Of a stretch of DNA of 64,000 nt, positions 25,795-35,160 are shown in pieces. Numbering within the stretch: the first letter of the stretch is position 1; every line of letters begins with the position of its first letter. This DNA comes from Mesonia maritima (GTDB taxonomy: Bacteria > Bacteroidota > Bacteroidia > Flavobacteriales > Flavobacteriaceae), in the NCBI RefSeq assembly GCF_042433895.1, contig NZ_JBHLUA010000004.1, positions 1 through 64,000 on the forward strand. The letters are read 5' to 3'. The notes below the pieces were generated by a model. It saw only the letters and a program-made list of their open reading frames with translations. It did no database searches and had not been told where the DNA came from. Made by a program: the position numbers and the translations under genes.

Positions 25795-25863
25795 TATCCC
25801 GAGGCTTGCCTTGAAATTGAAAATTTGTTTCTTACGAATTCCTCGTTGGCTTGCCTCGAGGTA
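25795..25863. repeat. Imperfect inverted repeat between ccoG and fixH
   Basis: TATCCCGAGGCTTGCC near 25795 is partly complementary to GGCTTGCCTCGAGGTAG near 25849-25865, giving an imperfect hairpin around a 35-base AT-rich loop. It is unlike the CTGAA-type elements and was not seen elsewhere in the window. Confidence 0.4.
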
Positions 25864-25882
25864 GTTTACTTTTTATAAAAAA

Positions 25883-27304
25883 TTATCTAAAGCTTCGCGG
25901 TCCTAAAAATGCTGCTTTAGTGGTTTCAATTAATTTTTCTCCACTATAGACGCCAATTTTTAAGCGTTCTTTATCGGTTTCTAAAGCGGCTTGATTAATG
26001 TCGATAAATAAAGTTCCTTCTGACAAGCCTTGTTTTGGAACTTCAAAATTTTCGTGACGAACCGATTCTATTTTTCCTGCATGCGAAATGAGTTTAAAGT
26101 GAACATCTTGTATCGATTCTGTAGTTTTATTTACCAATTTAAAAGTGTACACATTTCTAATAATATTGTTTTCCTTTTTTTCGTAAAGTTGACCAGGCAA
26201 ACGAAGAACAGTTGCTTCTACATCGTTGCGTAAAAAGAGCATACCCGTTAGCACACCAATTAGAATGAGTAGAACCGCAGTATATCCTTTTAAACGGGCG
26301 TTGAAGGTGAATTTTTTCTTTTCAGCTATATTTTCTTCACTTGCGTAACGAATGAGTCCTTTTGGTAGATCTACATTTTCCATCATCGCATCGCAGGCGT
26401 CTATACAAGCAGTACAATTAACACACTCTAGTTGCGTTCCGTTTCTAATATCGATTCCGGTAGGGCAAACTTGTACACATTGCGAACAATCGATGCAATC
26501 TCCTTTTCCGCTAGCAGCGCGATCTTCATTTTTCTTGAACTTCGCTCTCCCTTTTTTCTTTTCTCCGCGTTTATAATCATACGCAACAACTATCGATTTT
26601 TTATCGAGTAAAACGCCTTGTAATCTTCCGTAAGGGCAGGCGATAACACAAACTTGTTCTCTAAACCACGCAAAAATGAAATAAAAAACCGCCGTAAAAA
26701 TCAGTAACGAGATTAACGTACTGGTATGCGAAAATGGACCTTCAGTGATATATCTAATCAATTGATCGCTGCCAATTAAATAAGCCAGAAAAATATTGGC
26801 AATTAAAAAACTGATGATAAAAAAGAGGATCCATTTTAAAACGCGTTTTCTAATTTTTTCAGCATTCCAAGCTTGCTTTGCCAAGCGGATTTGTTTCCCG
26901 CGATCTCCTTCTATCCAATATTCAATTCTTCTAAAAACCATTTCCATGAAAATGGTTTGTGGACAAATCCATCCACAAAAAATACGACCAAAGGCGACGG
27001 TGAATAGAATTACGAAAACCACCCCAATGATCATCGAAATTACAAACAAGTGAAAATCTTGAGGCCAAAAAGGGAAACCAAAAATATTGAACCTACGTTC
27101 TAACACGTTGAATAGTAAAAATTGATTTCCGTTAATTTTGATAAACGGTGCCGAAAAAAGAAACAATAACAATATATAACTTACCCAAGTTCTATATTTA
27201 TAAAATTTCCCTACCGGTTTTTTAGGAAAAACCCAAGAGCGTTTTCCTTCTTGATTAACCGTTCCGATTGAATCTCTAAATTTTTCGTTGTTTGGCGTTT
27301 CCAC
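25883..27304 (-). CDS. ccoG: Cytochrome c oxidase accessory protein CcoG (FixG/RdxA)
   Basis: A 473-aa membrane iron-sulfur protein that acts in cbb3 maturation, probably in copper reduction. Membrane helices lie near 38-55, 85-110, 157-180 and 195-212, with a C-terminal one near 340-360. Two ferredoxin-type clusters are encoded by CIDCSQCVQVCPTG and CVNCTACIDACD. A GWICPQTIFMEM motif and ACPYGRLQG also match FixG. The C-terminal Ig-like domain is periplasmic. It lies between ccoP and fixH. Confidence 0.95.
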   Translation of the reverse strand: METPNNEKFRDSIGTVNQEGKRSWVFPKKPVGKFYKYRTWVSYILLLFLFSAPFIKINGNQFLLFNVLERRFNIFGFPFWPQDFHLFVISMIIGVVFVILFTVAFGRIFCGWICPQTIFMEMVFRRIEYWIEGDRGKQIRLAKQAWNAEKIRKRVLKWILFFIISFLIANIFLAYLIGSDQLIRYITEGPFSHTSTLISLLIFTAVFYFIFAWFREQVCVIACPYGRLQGVLLDKKSIVVAYDYKRGEKKKGRAKFKKNEDRAASGKGDCIDCSQCVQVCPTGIDIRNGTQLECVNCTACIDACDAMMENVDLPKGLIRYASEENIAEKKKFTFNARLKGYTAVLLILIGVLTGMLFLRNDVEATVLRLPGQLYEKKENNIIRNVYTFKLVNKTTESIQDVHFKLISHAGKIESVRHENFEVPKQGLSEGTLFIDINQAALETDKERLKIGVYSGEKLIETTKAAFLGPRSFR

Positions 27305-27318
27305 TTTTATAATTTTTT

Positions 27319-27393
27319 AAACCACCTAAAAAACCTTGATAAACTTATTCTGGTTGATATGAAATTAGTTTAGTCATGTTTTTCAGGTGGTTT
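27319..27393. other. Long-loop hairpin between ccoP and ccoG
   Basis: AAACCACCT (27319-27327) pairs with AGGTGGTTT (27385-27393) across a 57-base loop in the 92-base gap between ccoP and ccoG. It may stabilise the ccoP 3' end or lower expression of the assembly genes relative to structural subunits. Confidence 0.4.
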
Positions 27394-27396
27394 ATT

Positions 27397-28356
27397 TTAG
27401 ATATTATCGGTTACATTTAGCGTATCTACTGAAGTGTTGTTTTCTGATCGTTCAACCTCCTCAGCTTTTGGCGCATCACCTTCTTCTTCCCAAAGGTCGC
27501 CTTGCGCCTCTTTAGGATCATCGGGAGTGGTCCCTTGAAGTGATAATACATAACTTGCCACTTGAGCGCGTTCTAATGGTTTTAAGGTTTGTTCCCAAGC
27601 AACCATTCCTTTTCCAGAACGACCACCTTCAGAAATAGTTTTAAAGACATTTTTTATTCCGCCTCCTAAAATCCAGTATTTATCTGTTAAGTTTGGACCA
27701 ATTCCGCCGCCGCCATCGGCTTTGTGACAAGCTACACAATTGACTTGAAAAATCTTTTTTCCGGCCGCGAGATCTGCTTCTTCGGTCAATAATTCTACCG
27801 TATTTACATCTACTAGGTTTTTGGCGGTTTTTTTGTATTCTTCAATAGCAAGTTTTGCTTCAATTACTTCAGCTTCGTATTCTTCAATTTGATTTTTATC
27901 TTGAAAAATATGGTATCGTGCTAAATAAACTCCTGCGAAAATTATGGTGGCATAGAAACCGTACAACCACCAAGGCGGTAATTTATTGTCTAATTCTTTT
28001 ATACCATCGTAATTATGATCAAGGATAATTTCATCTTCTTGCTCGATTGGTTTTCTATCAACGAGTTTATTATAGAGCTTTTTAAACTTTGCTTTTCTCT
28101 TTTCCTTTCTGGCATTTTCAGCAGCTAAATAGCGTTGTTTTGCTTCTTCGTTTAATGATCTAAACAAAATTGATCTTAGTGCTTCTACACAAAGTTCTAT
28201 AGCGACCGCAAATAAACCGGCCACTCCTAACACTAACCACGCGAGCGGATAGGTAGTAAAAACCGAACCTTCTTGCACTTCTACGGTATATTCAATTAAT
28301 AAATATCCGATGAGAAGGAATAAAAATACACGAATGTAGGAGGCTAGACTTTTCAT
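27397..28356 (-). CDS. ccoP: cbb3 oxidase subunit CcoP with a single haem c domain
   Basis: A 319-aa subunit that feeds electrons to the cbb3 oxidase. It has two N-terminal helices (about 8-28, 35-58), a long charged segment, the CcoP signature helix PPWWLYGFYATIIFAGVY near 131-148 and one cytochrome c domain. Only one haem motif, CVACH, is visible, with a distal Met in KGMVAWE; proteobacterial CcoP has two haems. The C-terminal 40 residues are acidic. The start overlaps the ccoQ stop by 4 bases (ATGA). Confidence 0.93.
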   Translation of the reverse strand: MKSLASYIRVFLFLLIGYLLIEYTVEVQEGSVFTTYPLAWLVLGVAGLFAVAIELCVEALRSILFRSLNEEAKQRYLAAENARKEKRKAKFKKLYNKLVDRKPIEQEDEIILDHNYDGIKELDNKLPPWWLYGFYATIIFAGVYLARYHIFQDKNQIEEYEAEVIEAKLAIEEYKKTAKNLVDVNTVELLTEEADLAAGKKIFQVNCVACHKADGGGGIGPNLTDKYWILGGGIKNVFKTISEGGRSGKGMVAWEQTLKPLERAQVASYVLSLQGTTPDDPKEAQGDLWEEEGDAPKAEEVERSENNTSVDTLNVTDNI

Positions 28357-28538
28357 AATACAGAATCTTTATCGGTTTCTAAGGGAAGTTTACTTACTTC
28401 TTTGATATAATCTTTCTTTGCTGTAAAAACCCACCAAATTAAACCTGCAAAGAAGAAGAAAAATATGAGTAAAGAAATCATTGGGTAGACTTCTACACCA
28501 TCGATGGTTTCTAAATTTCCTTTTATAAATTTTAGCAT
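28353..28538 (-). CDS. ccoQ: cbb3 oxidase small subunit CcoQ
   Basis: A 61-aa single-helix protein. Residues 1-18 are polar, the helix spans about 20-41 (ISLLIFFFFFAGLIWWVF) and the tail is charged (KKDYIKEVSK), as in CcoQ/FixQ. Its place between ccoNO and ccoP and its 4-base overlap with ccoP support the call. It stabilises the oxidase complex in other bacteria. Confidence 0.88.
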   Translation of the reverse strand: MLKFIKGNLETIDGVEVYPMISLLIFFFFFAGLIWWVFTAKKDYIKEVSKLPLETDKDSVL

Positions 28539-28546
28539 GGCTTTAG

Positions 28547-30748
28547 TTATTTTGAACTTATTTCTTTATTGTTATTTTCTTTGATTTTAATATCGGTGCC
28601 TAAACGCTGTATGTAAGCGATGAGCGCGATAACTTCACGATCTTTCATTTCTATAAAATCCAATCCGTTTTCTTGTGCAAACTTTTTATCGGCTTCATAG
28701 GTTTCAGCAAAATCCGGATCGCTGTAAAGGCTTTTTTGAATTTCGGCTGCTTGTTCGTCCATCCACTGTTGAGCGCGAGCAATTTCTTCTTTGGTATAAG
28801 GAACACCTAATTTTACCATTACACGCATTTTATCTTCCGTCTGAGAACGATCATGTTCATTTTTAATCAGCCATTTGTAACTTGGCATTATGGAACCTGA
28901 AGAAGTAGTTTGCGGATCGTAAAAATGGTTGAAATGCCAGTTGTCTGAATATTTACCACCCACTCTAAATAAATCGGGACCGGTACGTTTACTTCCCCAT
29001 AAAAATGGATGATCATATACATATTCTCCTGCTTTAGAATATTCTCCATAGCGTTCTACTTCACTTCTAAATGGACGAATCATTTGTGAATGGCAAGAGA
29101 CACAACTTTCTCTTATGTAAATATCTCTACCTTCTAATTCTAGAGGTGTATAAGGTTTTACGCTAGAAATTGTAGGAATATTAGAATCTACCATTAAGGT
29201 CGGAATAATTTGTACCGCTCCTCCAATTAAAATAGCTATGGTAGCAAAAATGGTTAGTTTAACCGGTCTACGCTCTAGCCAAGTATGATAGCCTTCGCCA
29301 CTAACACGTCTTTTCGTAACTGCTTTAAGTGGAGCTGCTTCAGCTAATTCATCGGTTACTTTGCTTCCTGCTTTAATGGTTTTTACAATGTTGAATAGCA
29401 TAACAAATGCCCCGACTATATATAAACTTCCTCCAATGGCACGCATCCAATACATCGGAATGATTTCTTGCAAGGTTTCTAAAAAGTTACCGTAAACAAG
29501 TGTTCCGTCCGGGTTAAATTGTTTCCACATCGAAGCCTGTACAAAACCTGCTACGTACATTGGAAGCGCATACATAATGATTCCTAAAGTACCAATCCAA
29601 AAATGCACATTGGCTAATTTAACCGACCATAATTCTCTTTTTACCAAACGCGGAACCAACCAATAGACCATCCCGAAGGTTAAGAAACCATTCCAAGCTA
29701 AAGCTCCCACGTGAACGTGTGCAATTACCCAATCGCTAAAGTGTGCAATCGCATTAATATTTTTGAGCGAAAGCATTGGCCCTTCAAATGTTGCCATTCC
29801 ATAACCGGTAATGGCCACTACCATAAATTTTAAAACTGGATCTGTTCTAACTTTATCCCAAGCTCCTCTTAGTGTTAATAGACCATTAATCATACCTCCC
29901 CAAGAAGGAGCGATAAGCATTACGGAAAAAGCAACTCCCAAATTCTGAGCCCAATCGGGTAAAGAAGAATATAGTAAATGGTGAGGTCCAGCCCAGATGT
30001 AAATAAAAATTAATGACCAGAAGTGAACAATGGATAATCGGTAGGAATATACCGGGCGATTAGCCGCTTTAGGAACAAAATAGTACATTAATCCTAAAAA
30101 TGGCGTGGTTAAGAAAAACGCTACTGCATTATGACCATACCACCACTGAACTAATGCATCTTGAACACCAGCATAAACCGAATAACTTTTTAAAGCGCTT
30201 ACCGGTAATTCAATACTATTAAAAATATGCAATACTGCTACGGTAACAAAAGTGGCTAGATAGAACCAAATGGCTACATACAAATGACGCTGTCTTCTTT
30301 TAAAAATAGTAGCGATCATATTCCACCCAAAAACTACCCAAATTACCGCAATAGCAATGTCGATAGGCCATTCTAATTCTGCATATTCTTTAGAAGAAGT
30401 ATATCCTAACGGTAATGTAATGGCAGCGGCAACAATAATTAATTGCCAACCCCAAAAGTTTACATTGCTTAAAAAATCGCTGTACATTCTAGCTTTTAAC
30501 AAGCGTTGTAACGAATAATAAACCCCAGCAAAAATTGCATTCCCGACAAAGGCAAAAATTACCGCGTTGGTGTGTAAAGGTCGAAGTCTACCAAAACTTA
30601 ACCACGATATGCCATCGGTTAGGTTTGGGAATAAAAACATAAATGCTATGAGAAGTCCGACTGACATTCCTACAATTCCCCAAAAAATTGTAGCGTACAA
30701 GAATCTTTTTACGATCTTATTGTCGTAATAAAACTGATCCATTTCCAT
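28547..30748 (-). CDS. ccoNO: Fused cbb3 oxidase subunits I and II (CcoN-CcoO)
   Basis: A 733-aa fusion. Residues 1 to about 480 form the 12-helix catalytic subunit, with haem and CuB ligand histidines in LRPLHTNAV, WWYGHNAV, WAGPHHLLYSS and HFSDWVIAHVHVGA. A linker leads to a helix (near 498-518) and a CcoO-type mono-haem domain with CVSCHSQMIRPF and a distal Met segment IMPSYKWL. Fusion of the two subunits is a feature of Bacteroidota oxidases. The oxidase reduces oxygen at low concentrations and pumps protons. The gene follows ccoS by 2 bases. Confidence 0.95.
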   Translation of the reverse strand: MEMDQFYYDNKIVKRFLYATIFWGIVGMSVGLLIAFMFLFPNLTDGISWLSFGRLRPLHTNAVIFAFVGNAIFAGVYYSLQRLLKARMYSDFLSNVNFWGWQLIIVAAAITLPLGYTSSKEYAELEWPIDIAIAVIWVVFGWNMIATIFKRRQRHLYVAIWFYLATFVTVAVLHIFNSIELPVSALKSYSVYAGVQDALVQWWYGHNAVAFFLTTPFLGLMYYFVPKAANRPVYSYRLSIVHFWSLIFIYIWAGPHHLLYSSLPDWAQNLGVAFSVMLIAPSWGGMINGLLTLRGAWDKVRTDPVLKFMVVAITGYGMATFEGPMLSLKNINAIAHFSDWVIAHVHVGALAWNGFLTFGMVYWLVPRLVKRELWSVKLANVHFWIGTLGIIMYALPMYVAGFVQASMWKQFNPDGTLVYGNFLETLQEIIPMYWMRAIGGSLYIVGAFVMLFNIVKTIKAGSKVTDELAEAAPLKAVTKRRVSGEGYHTWLERRPVKLTIFATIAILIGGAVQIIPTLMVDSNIPTISSVKPYTPLELEGRDIYIRESCVSCHSQMIRPFRSEVERYGEYSKAGEYVYDHPFLWGSKRTGPDLFRVGGKYSDNWHFNHFYDPQTTSSGSIMPSYKWLIKNEHDRSQTEDKMRVMVKLGVPYTKEEIARAQQWMDEQAAEIQKSLYSDPDFAETYEADKKFAQENGLDFIEMKDREVIALIAYIQRLGTDIKIKENNNKEISSK

Positions 30749-30750
30749 TT

Positions 30751-30954
30751 TTATGATTGTTTCTGTTTAGTTAATACTCGTGATTTAGATTTTTCTTTTG
30801 GTGATTCTTCCACCAGTTCATCATCAAAAAGAATGCGTACTGAAGGCGTGTAAACATCGTCGTATTGACCGTTTTTTACCGATAGAATAAATACGATAAA
30901 AAAGACGATTGCGACTGTGATACTAATTCCTAATAAAATATAGATTGCACTCAT
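30751..30954 (-). CDS. ccoS: cbb3 oxidase maturation protein CcoS
   Basis: A 67-aa protein with one N-terminal helix (MSAIYILLGISITVAIVFF) followed by the family motif KNGQYDDVYTPSVRILFDD. CcoS is needed for insertion of cofactors into the oxidase. It is the first gene of the ccoS-NO-Q-P operon, 48 bases from an FNR-like site. Confidence 0.92.
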   Translation of the reverse strand: MSAIYILLGISITVAIVFFIVFILSVKNGQYDDVYTPSVRILFDDELVEESPKEKSKSRVLTKQKQS

Positions 30955-30971
30955 TCTTGATAATTATAATT

Positions 30972-31014
30972 CAAAATTAGAGGTGAAGGCTTTCTTAAAA
31001 AATGACATTGGTCA
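30972..31014 (-). promoter_or_regulatory. FNR-like site and -7 box of the cbb3 structural operon
   Basis: TGACATTGGTCA (31003-31014) is centred 29.5 bases from the first T of the minus-strand -7 box TAATTTTG (30979 to 30972). It lies in the 102-base gap after ccoI, so ccoSNOQP has its own promoter. Confidence 0.78.
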
Positions 31015-31056
31015 GGTTTAGAAACTTACAGCCATAATCAATTTTATATCAGTAGA

Positions 31057-33462
31057 TTAGTTTTTATTATCCTGAGATTTAGTTGAAGAAAATAATTTTC
31101 GAGCACTATAATTAGTTAAAAAAGTAACAAACACTAATACCGAAATGGAGCTTAAAGGCATTAAAATCGCAGCGATAATTGGTGAAAGTTGACCGGTAAC
31201 AGCAAAATATAAACCCACTACATTATAGAGAAATGATAATACAAAGCTTGATTTTATGATGCTAATGGTTTGTTGTGAAGCTTTAAAAAAACTACTGATT
31301 TTAGAAAAATTAGAAGCTTCTAAAATAGCATCGCACGCTGGCGAAAACACATTTACATTTTCTGCTATGGAAATTCCTACATCACTTTGCGCTAAAGCTC
31401 CAGCATCATTTAACCCGTCGCCAATCATGGCGACTTTGTGTCCTTTTTTCTGAAGCGATTTAATATAATTGAGTTTATCTTCTGGTTTTTGGTTAAAAAA
31501 TAATTGTGCACTTTTTGGTAATAACTGTTGAAGGCGTTCTTTTTCGCCTTCATTATCACCCGATAATATAATGATATGATAGCGTTTTTCTAATTCTTCA
31601 AAAAGGCGTTCCACACCATTTCTGTATTGATTATGGAATATATATTTGCCTTTATACGCGTCATTTGCTTGAATGTGAACAACGGTGTCTTGGGTATTTG
31701 TTTCCGCAGTATTTCCTACAAATTTTGCAGATCCTAATCGGATAGAATTTTCCGCTTTAGTAGCGTAAATTCCATTTCCAGTGACTTCTTCAAAATCGTC
31801 TAAGGTTTGAATATTTTGTTCAGCTAAAAAATCGTATAAAGCTCTACTTAACGGATGATTAGAAGACCGAAGTGTGTTTTTTAATAAGGCTTCTTCCGCT
31901 TTATTTAAGTGAATTCCTTCGTAATAAATCTCGCGCTGATTATTGGTGGTAATTGTTCCGGTTTTGTCAAAAATTATGGTGTCAACTTGCGCTAATTTTT
32001 CAATAATTGTAGCATTTTTTAAATATAATTTTTGCCGACCAAAAATACGCAACATATTTCCTAAGGCGAACGGTGTAGATAAAGCCAAAGCGCAAGGACA
32101 AGCGATAATTAAAACGGCAGTAAATACATTTATAGCGAGGGATGAATCTATAAAAAGCCAAAAAGTAGTAGCGCCAAACGCAATTGCTAACACCACATAG
32201 GTAAAATATTTACTTATCCGATTGGTTAAATTTACAAAGGTTTCTTCTTTATTTTTATTGAAAATATCGTTACTCCATAATTGCGTAAGGTAACTTTGCT
32301 CGACAGATTTTAAAGCCTCAACTTCTATAGCGCCAGAAAGTTGCTTACCGCCAGCAAAAAGTTTATCGCCCGAATTTTTATGAACCGCTTCGCTTTCGCC
32401 GGTAACAAAACTATAATCGATTTCTGCTTTTCCGTTAATTAAAATACAATCTACCGGCAGTAATTCGCTATTTCTAATGAGCAATCGATCGCCTTTTTGA
32501 ATATCGTAAACTTGTATATTTTCTTCTTTATTTTCCTGAAGATTTAATCGCGTAACCGCAATGGGGAAATAAGATTTATAATCACGCTCAAACGATAAAA
32601 AAGAATAGGTTTTTTGCTGAAAGAATTTACCGAGCAGTAAAAAGAAAACCAAACCGGTAAGGCTGTCGAAAAAACCGCTTCCCCAATCCATAAAAATTTC
32701 AATAAAACTTCTCACAAAAAGCACGAGAATTCCTAAAGAAATAGGAACATCTATATTTAAAATTTTAGCACGTAAACCTTTGTAAGCTGAAATGAAATAT
32801 TCTTGCGCGGCATAAAAAACAACCGGAATAGAAAAGCCAAACATTAACCAACGAAAAAGATGTTTGTACTGTTCTAACCAAAATTCTGAAACCTCAAAAT
32901 ATTCAGGAAAAGAGAGAAACATCACATTTCCGAAGGCAAAACCGGCAACGCCCAATTTATAAATTAAACTTCGATCTACTTTTTGTTTCCCTTTGCTATA
33001 AGCGTTTAGACTAATGTAAGGTTCGTAACCAATAGAATTGAGTAATTTTACGATTTCCTTCAAATTAAATTGCTCAAGATTGTAAGTGATTCTAATGGTT
33101 TTCTTCGGAAAATCAACTTGCGCATTTTTTATTGCAGGTTGAAGTTTGTGCAGGTTTTCAAGAATCCAAATACACGAACTGCAATGAATATGCGGAATAT
33201 AAAGATTTACAATTTGTAACTTTCCGTCATCAAACTCAACTAATTTTTCAATAATAGCAGGATTATCGAGATAATCGTATTTTCCTTCAACCTCTTTTGG
33301 AATGGCTCCAGGAGCCGACTGTAAATCATAATAGCAGGATAAATTATTGGTCGAAAAAATTTCATAAACAGTTTTACAGCCATTACAGCAAAAGTTTTTT
33401 TCATCATAAAAAACCGAATGTTTTTCGCAATTGTTACCGCAATGAAAACAAGTTTGTTGCAT
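31057..33462 (-). CDS. ccoI: Copper-translocating P1B ATPase for cbb3 assembly (CcoI/FixI)
   Basis: An 801-aa P-type ATPase that supplies copper to the oxidase. The N-terminus has a Cys-rich segment (CFHCGNNC, then CCNGC) and an HMA domain with HCSSC near 93-97. Eight membrane helices follow, with the ion-binding CPCALA in the sixth. The catalytic core has DKTGTIT (phosphorylated Asp), an HP motif in SSNHPLS and GDGLNDAGAL. The Cys-rich N-terminal domain is typical of the FixI/CcoI group. Its promoter shares an FNR-like site with the divergent DUF6134-like gene. Confidence 0.94.
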   Translation of the reverse strand: MQQTCFHCGNNCEKHSVFYDEKNFCCNGCKTVYEIFSTNNLSCYYDLQSAPGAIPKEVEGKYDYLDNPAIIEKLVEFDDGKLQIVNLYIPHIHCSSCIWILENLHKLQPAIKNAQVDFPKKTIRITYNLEQFNLKEIVKLLNSIGYEPYISLNAYSKGKQKVDRSLIYKLGVAGFAFGNVMFLSFPEYFEVSEFWLEQYKHLFRWLMFGFSIPVVFYAAQEYFISAYKGLRAKILNIDVPISLGILVLFVRSFIEIFMDWGSGFFDSLTGLVFFLLLGKFFQQKTYSFLSFERDYKSYFPIAVTRLNLQENKEENIQVYDIQKGDRLLIRNSELLPVDCILINGKAEIDYSFVTGESEAVHKNSGDKLFAGGKQLSGAIEVEALKSVEQSYLTQLWSNDIFNKNKEETFVNLTNRISKYFTYVVLAIAFGATTFWLFIDSSLAINVFTAVLIIACPCALALSTPFALGNMLRIFGRQKLYLKNATIIEKLAQVDTIIFDKTGTITTNNQREIYYEGIHLNKAEEALLKNTLRSSNHPLSRALYDFLAEQNIQTLDDFEEVTGNGIYATKAENSIRLGSAKFVGNTAETNTQDTVVHIQANDAYKGKYIFHNQYRNGVERLFEELEKRYHIIILSGDNEGEKERLQQLLPKSAQLFFNQKPEDKLNYIKSLQKKGHKVAMIGDGLNDAGALAQSDVGISIAENVNVFSPACDAILEASNFSKISSFFKASQQTISIIKSSFVLSFLYNVVGLYFAVTGQLSPIIAAILMPLSSISVLVFVTFLTNYSARKLFSSTKSQDNKN

Positions 33463-33481
33463 CTTTACTTATCTAAAGCTG

Positions 33482-33555
33482 CAAAGTTGAAGAAGAAAGC
33501 TAATTCAAAAAATGACGAATATCAGCTATAGAAATATTTTTTATATTCATTTTTG
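33482..33555. promoter_or_regulatory. Shared FNR-like site between divergent ccoI and DUF6134-like genes
   Basis: The site TGACGAATATCA (33513-33524) has a -7-like box at 29.5 bases on each side: CAACTTTG on the minus strand (33489 to 33482) for ccoI and CATTTTTG (33548-33555) on the plus strand. Both have C for T at the first position, so both promoters probably depend on the activator. Confidence 0.72.
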
Positions 33556-33581
33556 AAACCGATATCTATTTTACTATTTCT

Positions 33582-34172
33582 ATGAATAAATTTTTACTTC
33601 TTAGTTTTTTATCTTTTTGTTCGATTTCCACATTATTGGGTCAAGAAGAAAAATACCGTTTCAACATTTTACATAGAGAGAAAATTATTGGCGAATTGGT
33701 AGCCAAAAAAGAAGTGTTGGAAGATAAAATAATTTATAGCAACCGTACCGAAATTAGTACTCGTATTATTGCTAAAATTGAAGTAGATTACACGTATAAA
33801 GTAGTTTATACAAACAATTCTTTAGCGCACGCATTTGCCTTGATTTTACTTAATGATCGTGAAAAAACAAATGCCTATACCGAAAAAACCAAAACAGGTT
33901 ATATTTTTTATGAAGACGATGAAGCGCAACACAAAATCGATAGCCCAATAACTTATAGCACTGTAAATTTAATGTTTGAAGAACCTTTAACTATTACAAA
34001 AGTTTATGCGGAAGAACATGGCGAATTTCATCAACTAAAAAAAGTAGCTAAAAATATTTACGAAAAAACCAACAGCAAAGGAAAAACCAGTCTTTACAAA
34101 TATAAGAACGGTAAATTGGTAGAAGCTGAAATTGACGCGGGGATAATTAGCTTTAAAATAGTAGCGGAATAA
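33582..34172 (+). CDS. Exported protein, DUF6134-like
   Basis: A 196-aa secreted protein with signal peptide MNKFLLLSFLSFCSISTLLGQ. The mature part is beta-rich, with many aromatic/charged alternations and a KIEVDYTYKVVY segment; I recall it as DUF6134 but with limited certainty. It has no catalytic motif that I recognise. Its promoter shares an FNR-like site with ccoI, which suggests a periplasmic or outer-membrane role under low oxygen. Confidence 0.65.
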   Translation: MNKFLLLSFLSFCSISTLLGQEEKYRFNILHREKIIGELVAKKEVLEDKIIYSNRTEISTRIIAKIEVDYTYKVVYTNNSLAHAFALILLNDREKTNAYTEKTKTGYIFYEDDEAQHKIDSPITYSTVNLMFEEPLTITKVYAEEHGEFHQLKKVAKNIYEKTNSKGKTSLYKYKNGKLVEAEIDAGIISFKIVAE

Positions 34173-34193
34173 TTTTTTACAAAGTTGGTTAAG

Positions 34194-34236
34194 TGACATA
34201 TATCATAGTTTGTGAGACTTTCTACGCTTAATTTTG
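34194..34236 (+). promoter_or_regulatory. FNR-like site and -7 box before usp2
   Basis: TGACATATATCA (34194-34205) is centred 29.5 bases upstream of the first T of TAATTTTG (34229-34236), a full match to the -7 consensus. The gene starts 43 bases further on. Confidence 0.77.
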
Positions 34237-34279
34237 AATCATAAAATGAGATATTATTCAAAAATTTAAACCAAATAAG

Positions 34280-35113
34280 ATGAAAAAAATTTTAGTTCCT
34301 GTAGATTTTTCTAATCATTCAGAATATGCTTTAAAAACCGCTTCAATATTAGCAAAAAAGTGGAATGCTTCAATCGTGGCACTTCATATGCTAGGAATTT
34401 CTGAAGCTGTATTTACTAAAGAAGATTCAGAAGATATTCCTAAAGGAATTTACTTTATGAAGCTAGCCGAAAAAAGATTTAATGATTTTTTAGATCGTGA
34501 CTATCTAGAAGGGGTTTCTATTGAAACCACAGTACAAAACCACACCGAATTTAATAAAATTGATGAGGTTGCTAAAAAATGTAACGCAGATTTAATTGTA
34601 ATGGGGTCCCACGGCGCCAGCGGAATGAAAGAAGTTTTTGTAGGTTCTAACACAGAAAAAGTTGTGAGAACTTCTTCGGTACCGGTTTTGGTCATTAAAA
34701 ATAAAATGAATGATTTTTATATGAATAAAGTAGTCTTTGCGTGTGATTTTAACTTAGACTATTTGCCTTCTTTTAAAAAAGCATATCAGTTTTTTAACGC
34801 GCTAAATATAAAACTTCAATTGGTTTTTGTAAATCTTCCCGAAAAGTTTATCAGTACAGAAGAAATGGAAGAAAGAGCTTTAAAATTTATGCTTAATACA
34901 GGAATAGAAAACACCGATTTATTTGATGATATTGTATATTATGCTGATTATTCTTTAGAAAGTGGTATTTATAATTTCTGTAATAAATTTGATGCCGATC
35001 TTTTGGTAATTCCTACCCACGGAAGAAAAGGACTCGCACATTTCTTTTCTGAAAATTTAGGAGAAGCGCTTGTAAATCATGTTCAGCTTCCTATTATGAC
35101 TTTTAAAATATAG
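34280..35113 (+). CDS. Universal stress protein, tandem UspA domains
   Basis: A 277-aa protein with two UspA folds: 1-147, starting MKKILVPVDFSNHSEYAL and containing GSHGASGMKEVFVGSNTEKV...PVLVI, and about 150-277, ending with THGRKGLAHFFSENLGE...PIMTF. Both halves keep a recognisable Gx2Gx9G nucleotide-binding motif, unlike the relatives at 16345 and 35622 whose second halves are degenerate. A single-gene unit under an FNR-like promoter, ended by a terminator shared with trxA. Confidence 0.92.
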   Translation: MKKILVPVDFSNHSEYALKTASILAKKWNASIVALHMLGISEAVFTKEDSEDIPKGIYFMKLAEKRFNDFLDRDYLEGVSIETTVQNHTEFNKIDEVAKKCNADLIVMGSHGASGMKEVFVGSNTEKVVRTSSVPVLVIKNKMNDFYMNKVVFACDFNLDYLPSFKKAYQFFNALNIKLQLVFVNLPEKFISTEEMEERALKFMLNTGIENTDLFDDIVYYADYSLESGIYNFCNKFDADLLVIPTHGRKGLAHFFSENLGEALVNHVQLPIMTFKI

Positions 35114-35126
35114 AAACACCTAATTT

Positions 35127-35160
35127 ATAACAATCGCTTCTTTCGAGAGGCGATTGTTAT
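35127..35160. terminator. Hairpin terminator between usp2 and trxA
   Basis: ATAACAATCGC (35127-35137) pairs with GCGATTGTTAT (35150-35160) around a 12-base loop. It separates the convergent genes and overlaps the trxA stop codon (35157-35159). Confidence 0.7.
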
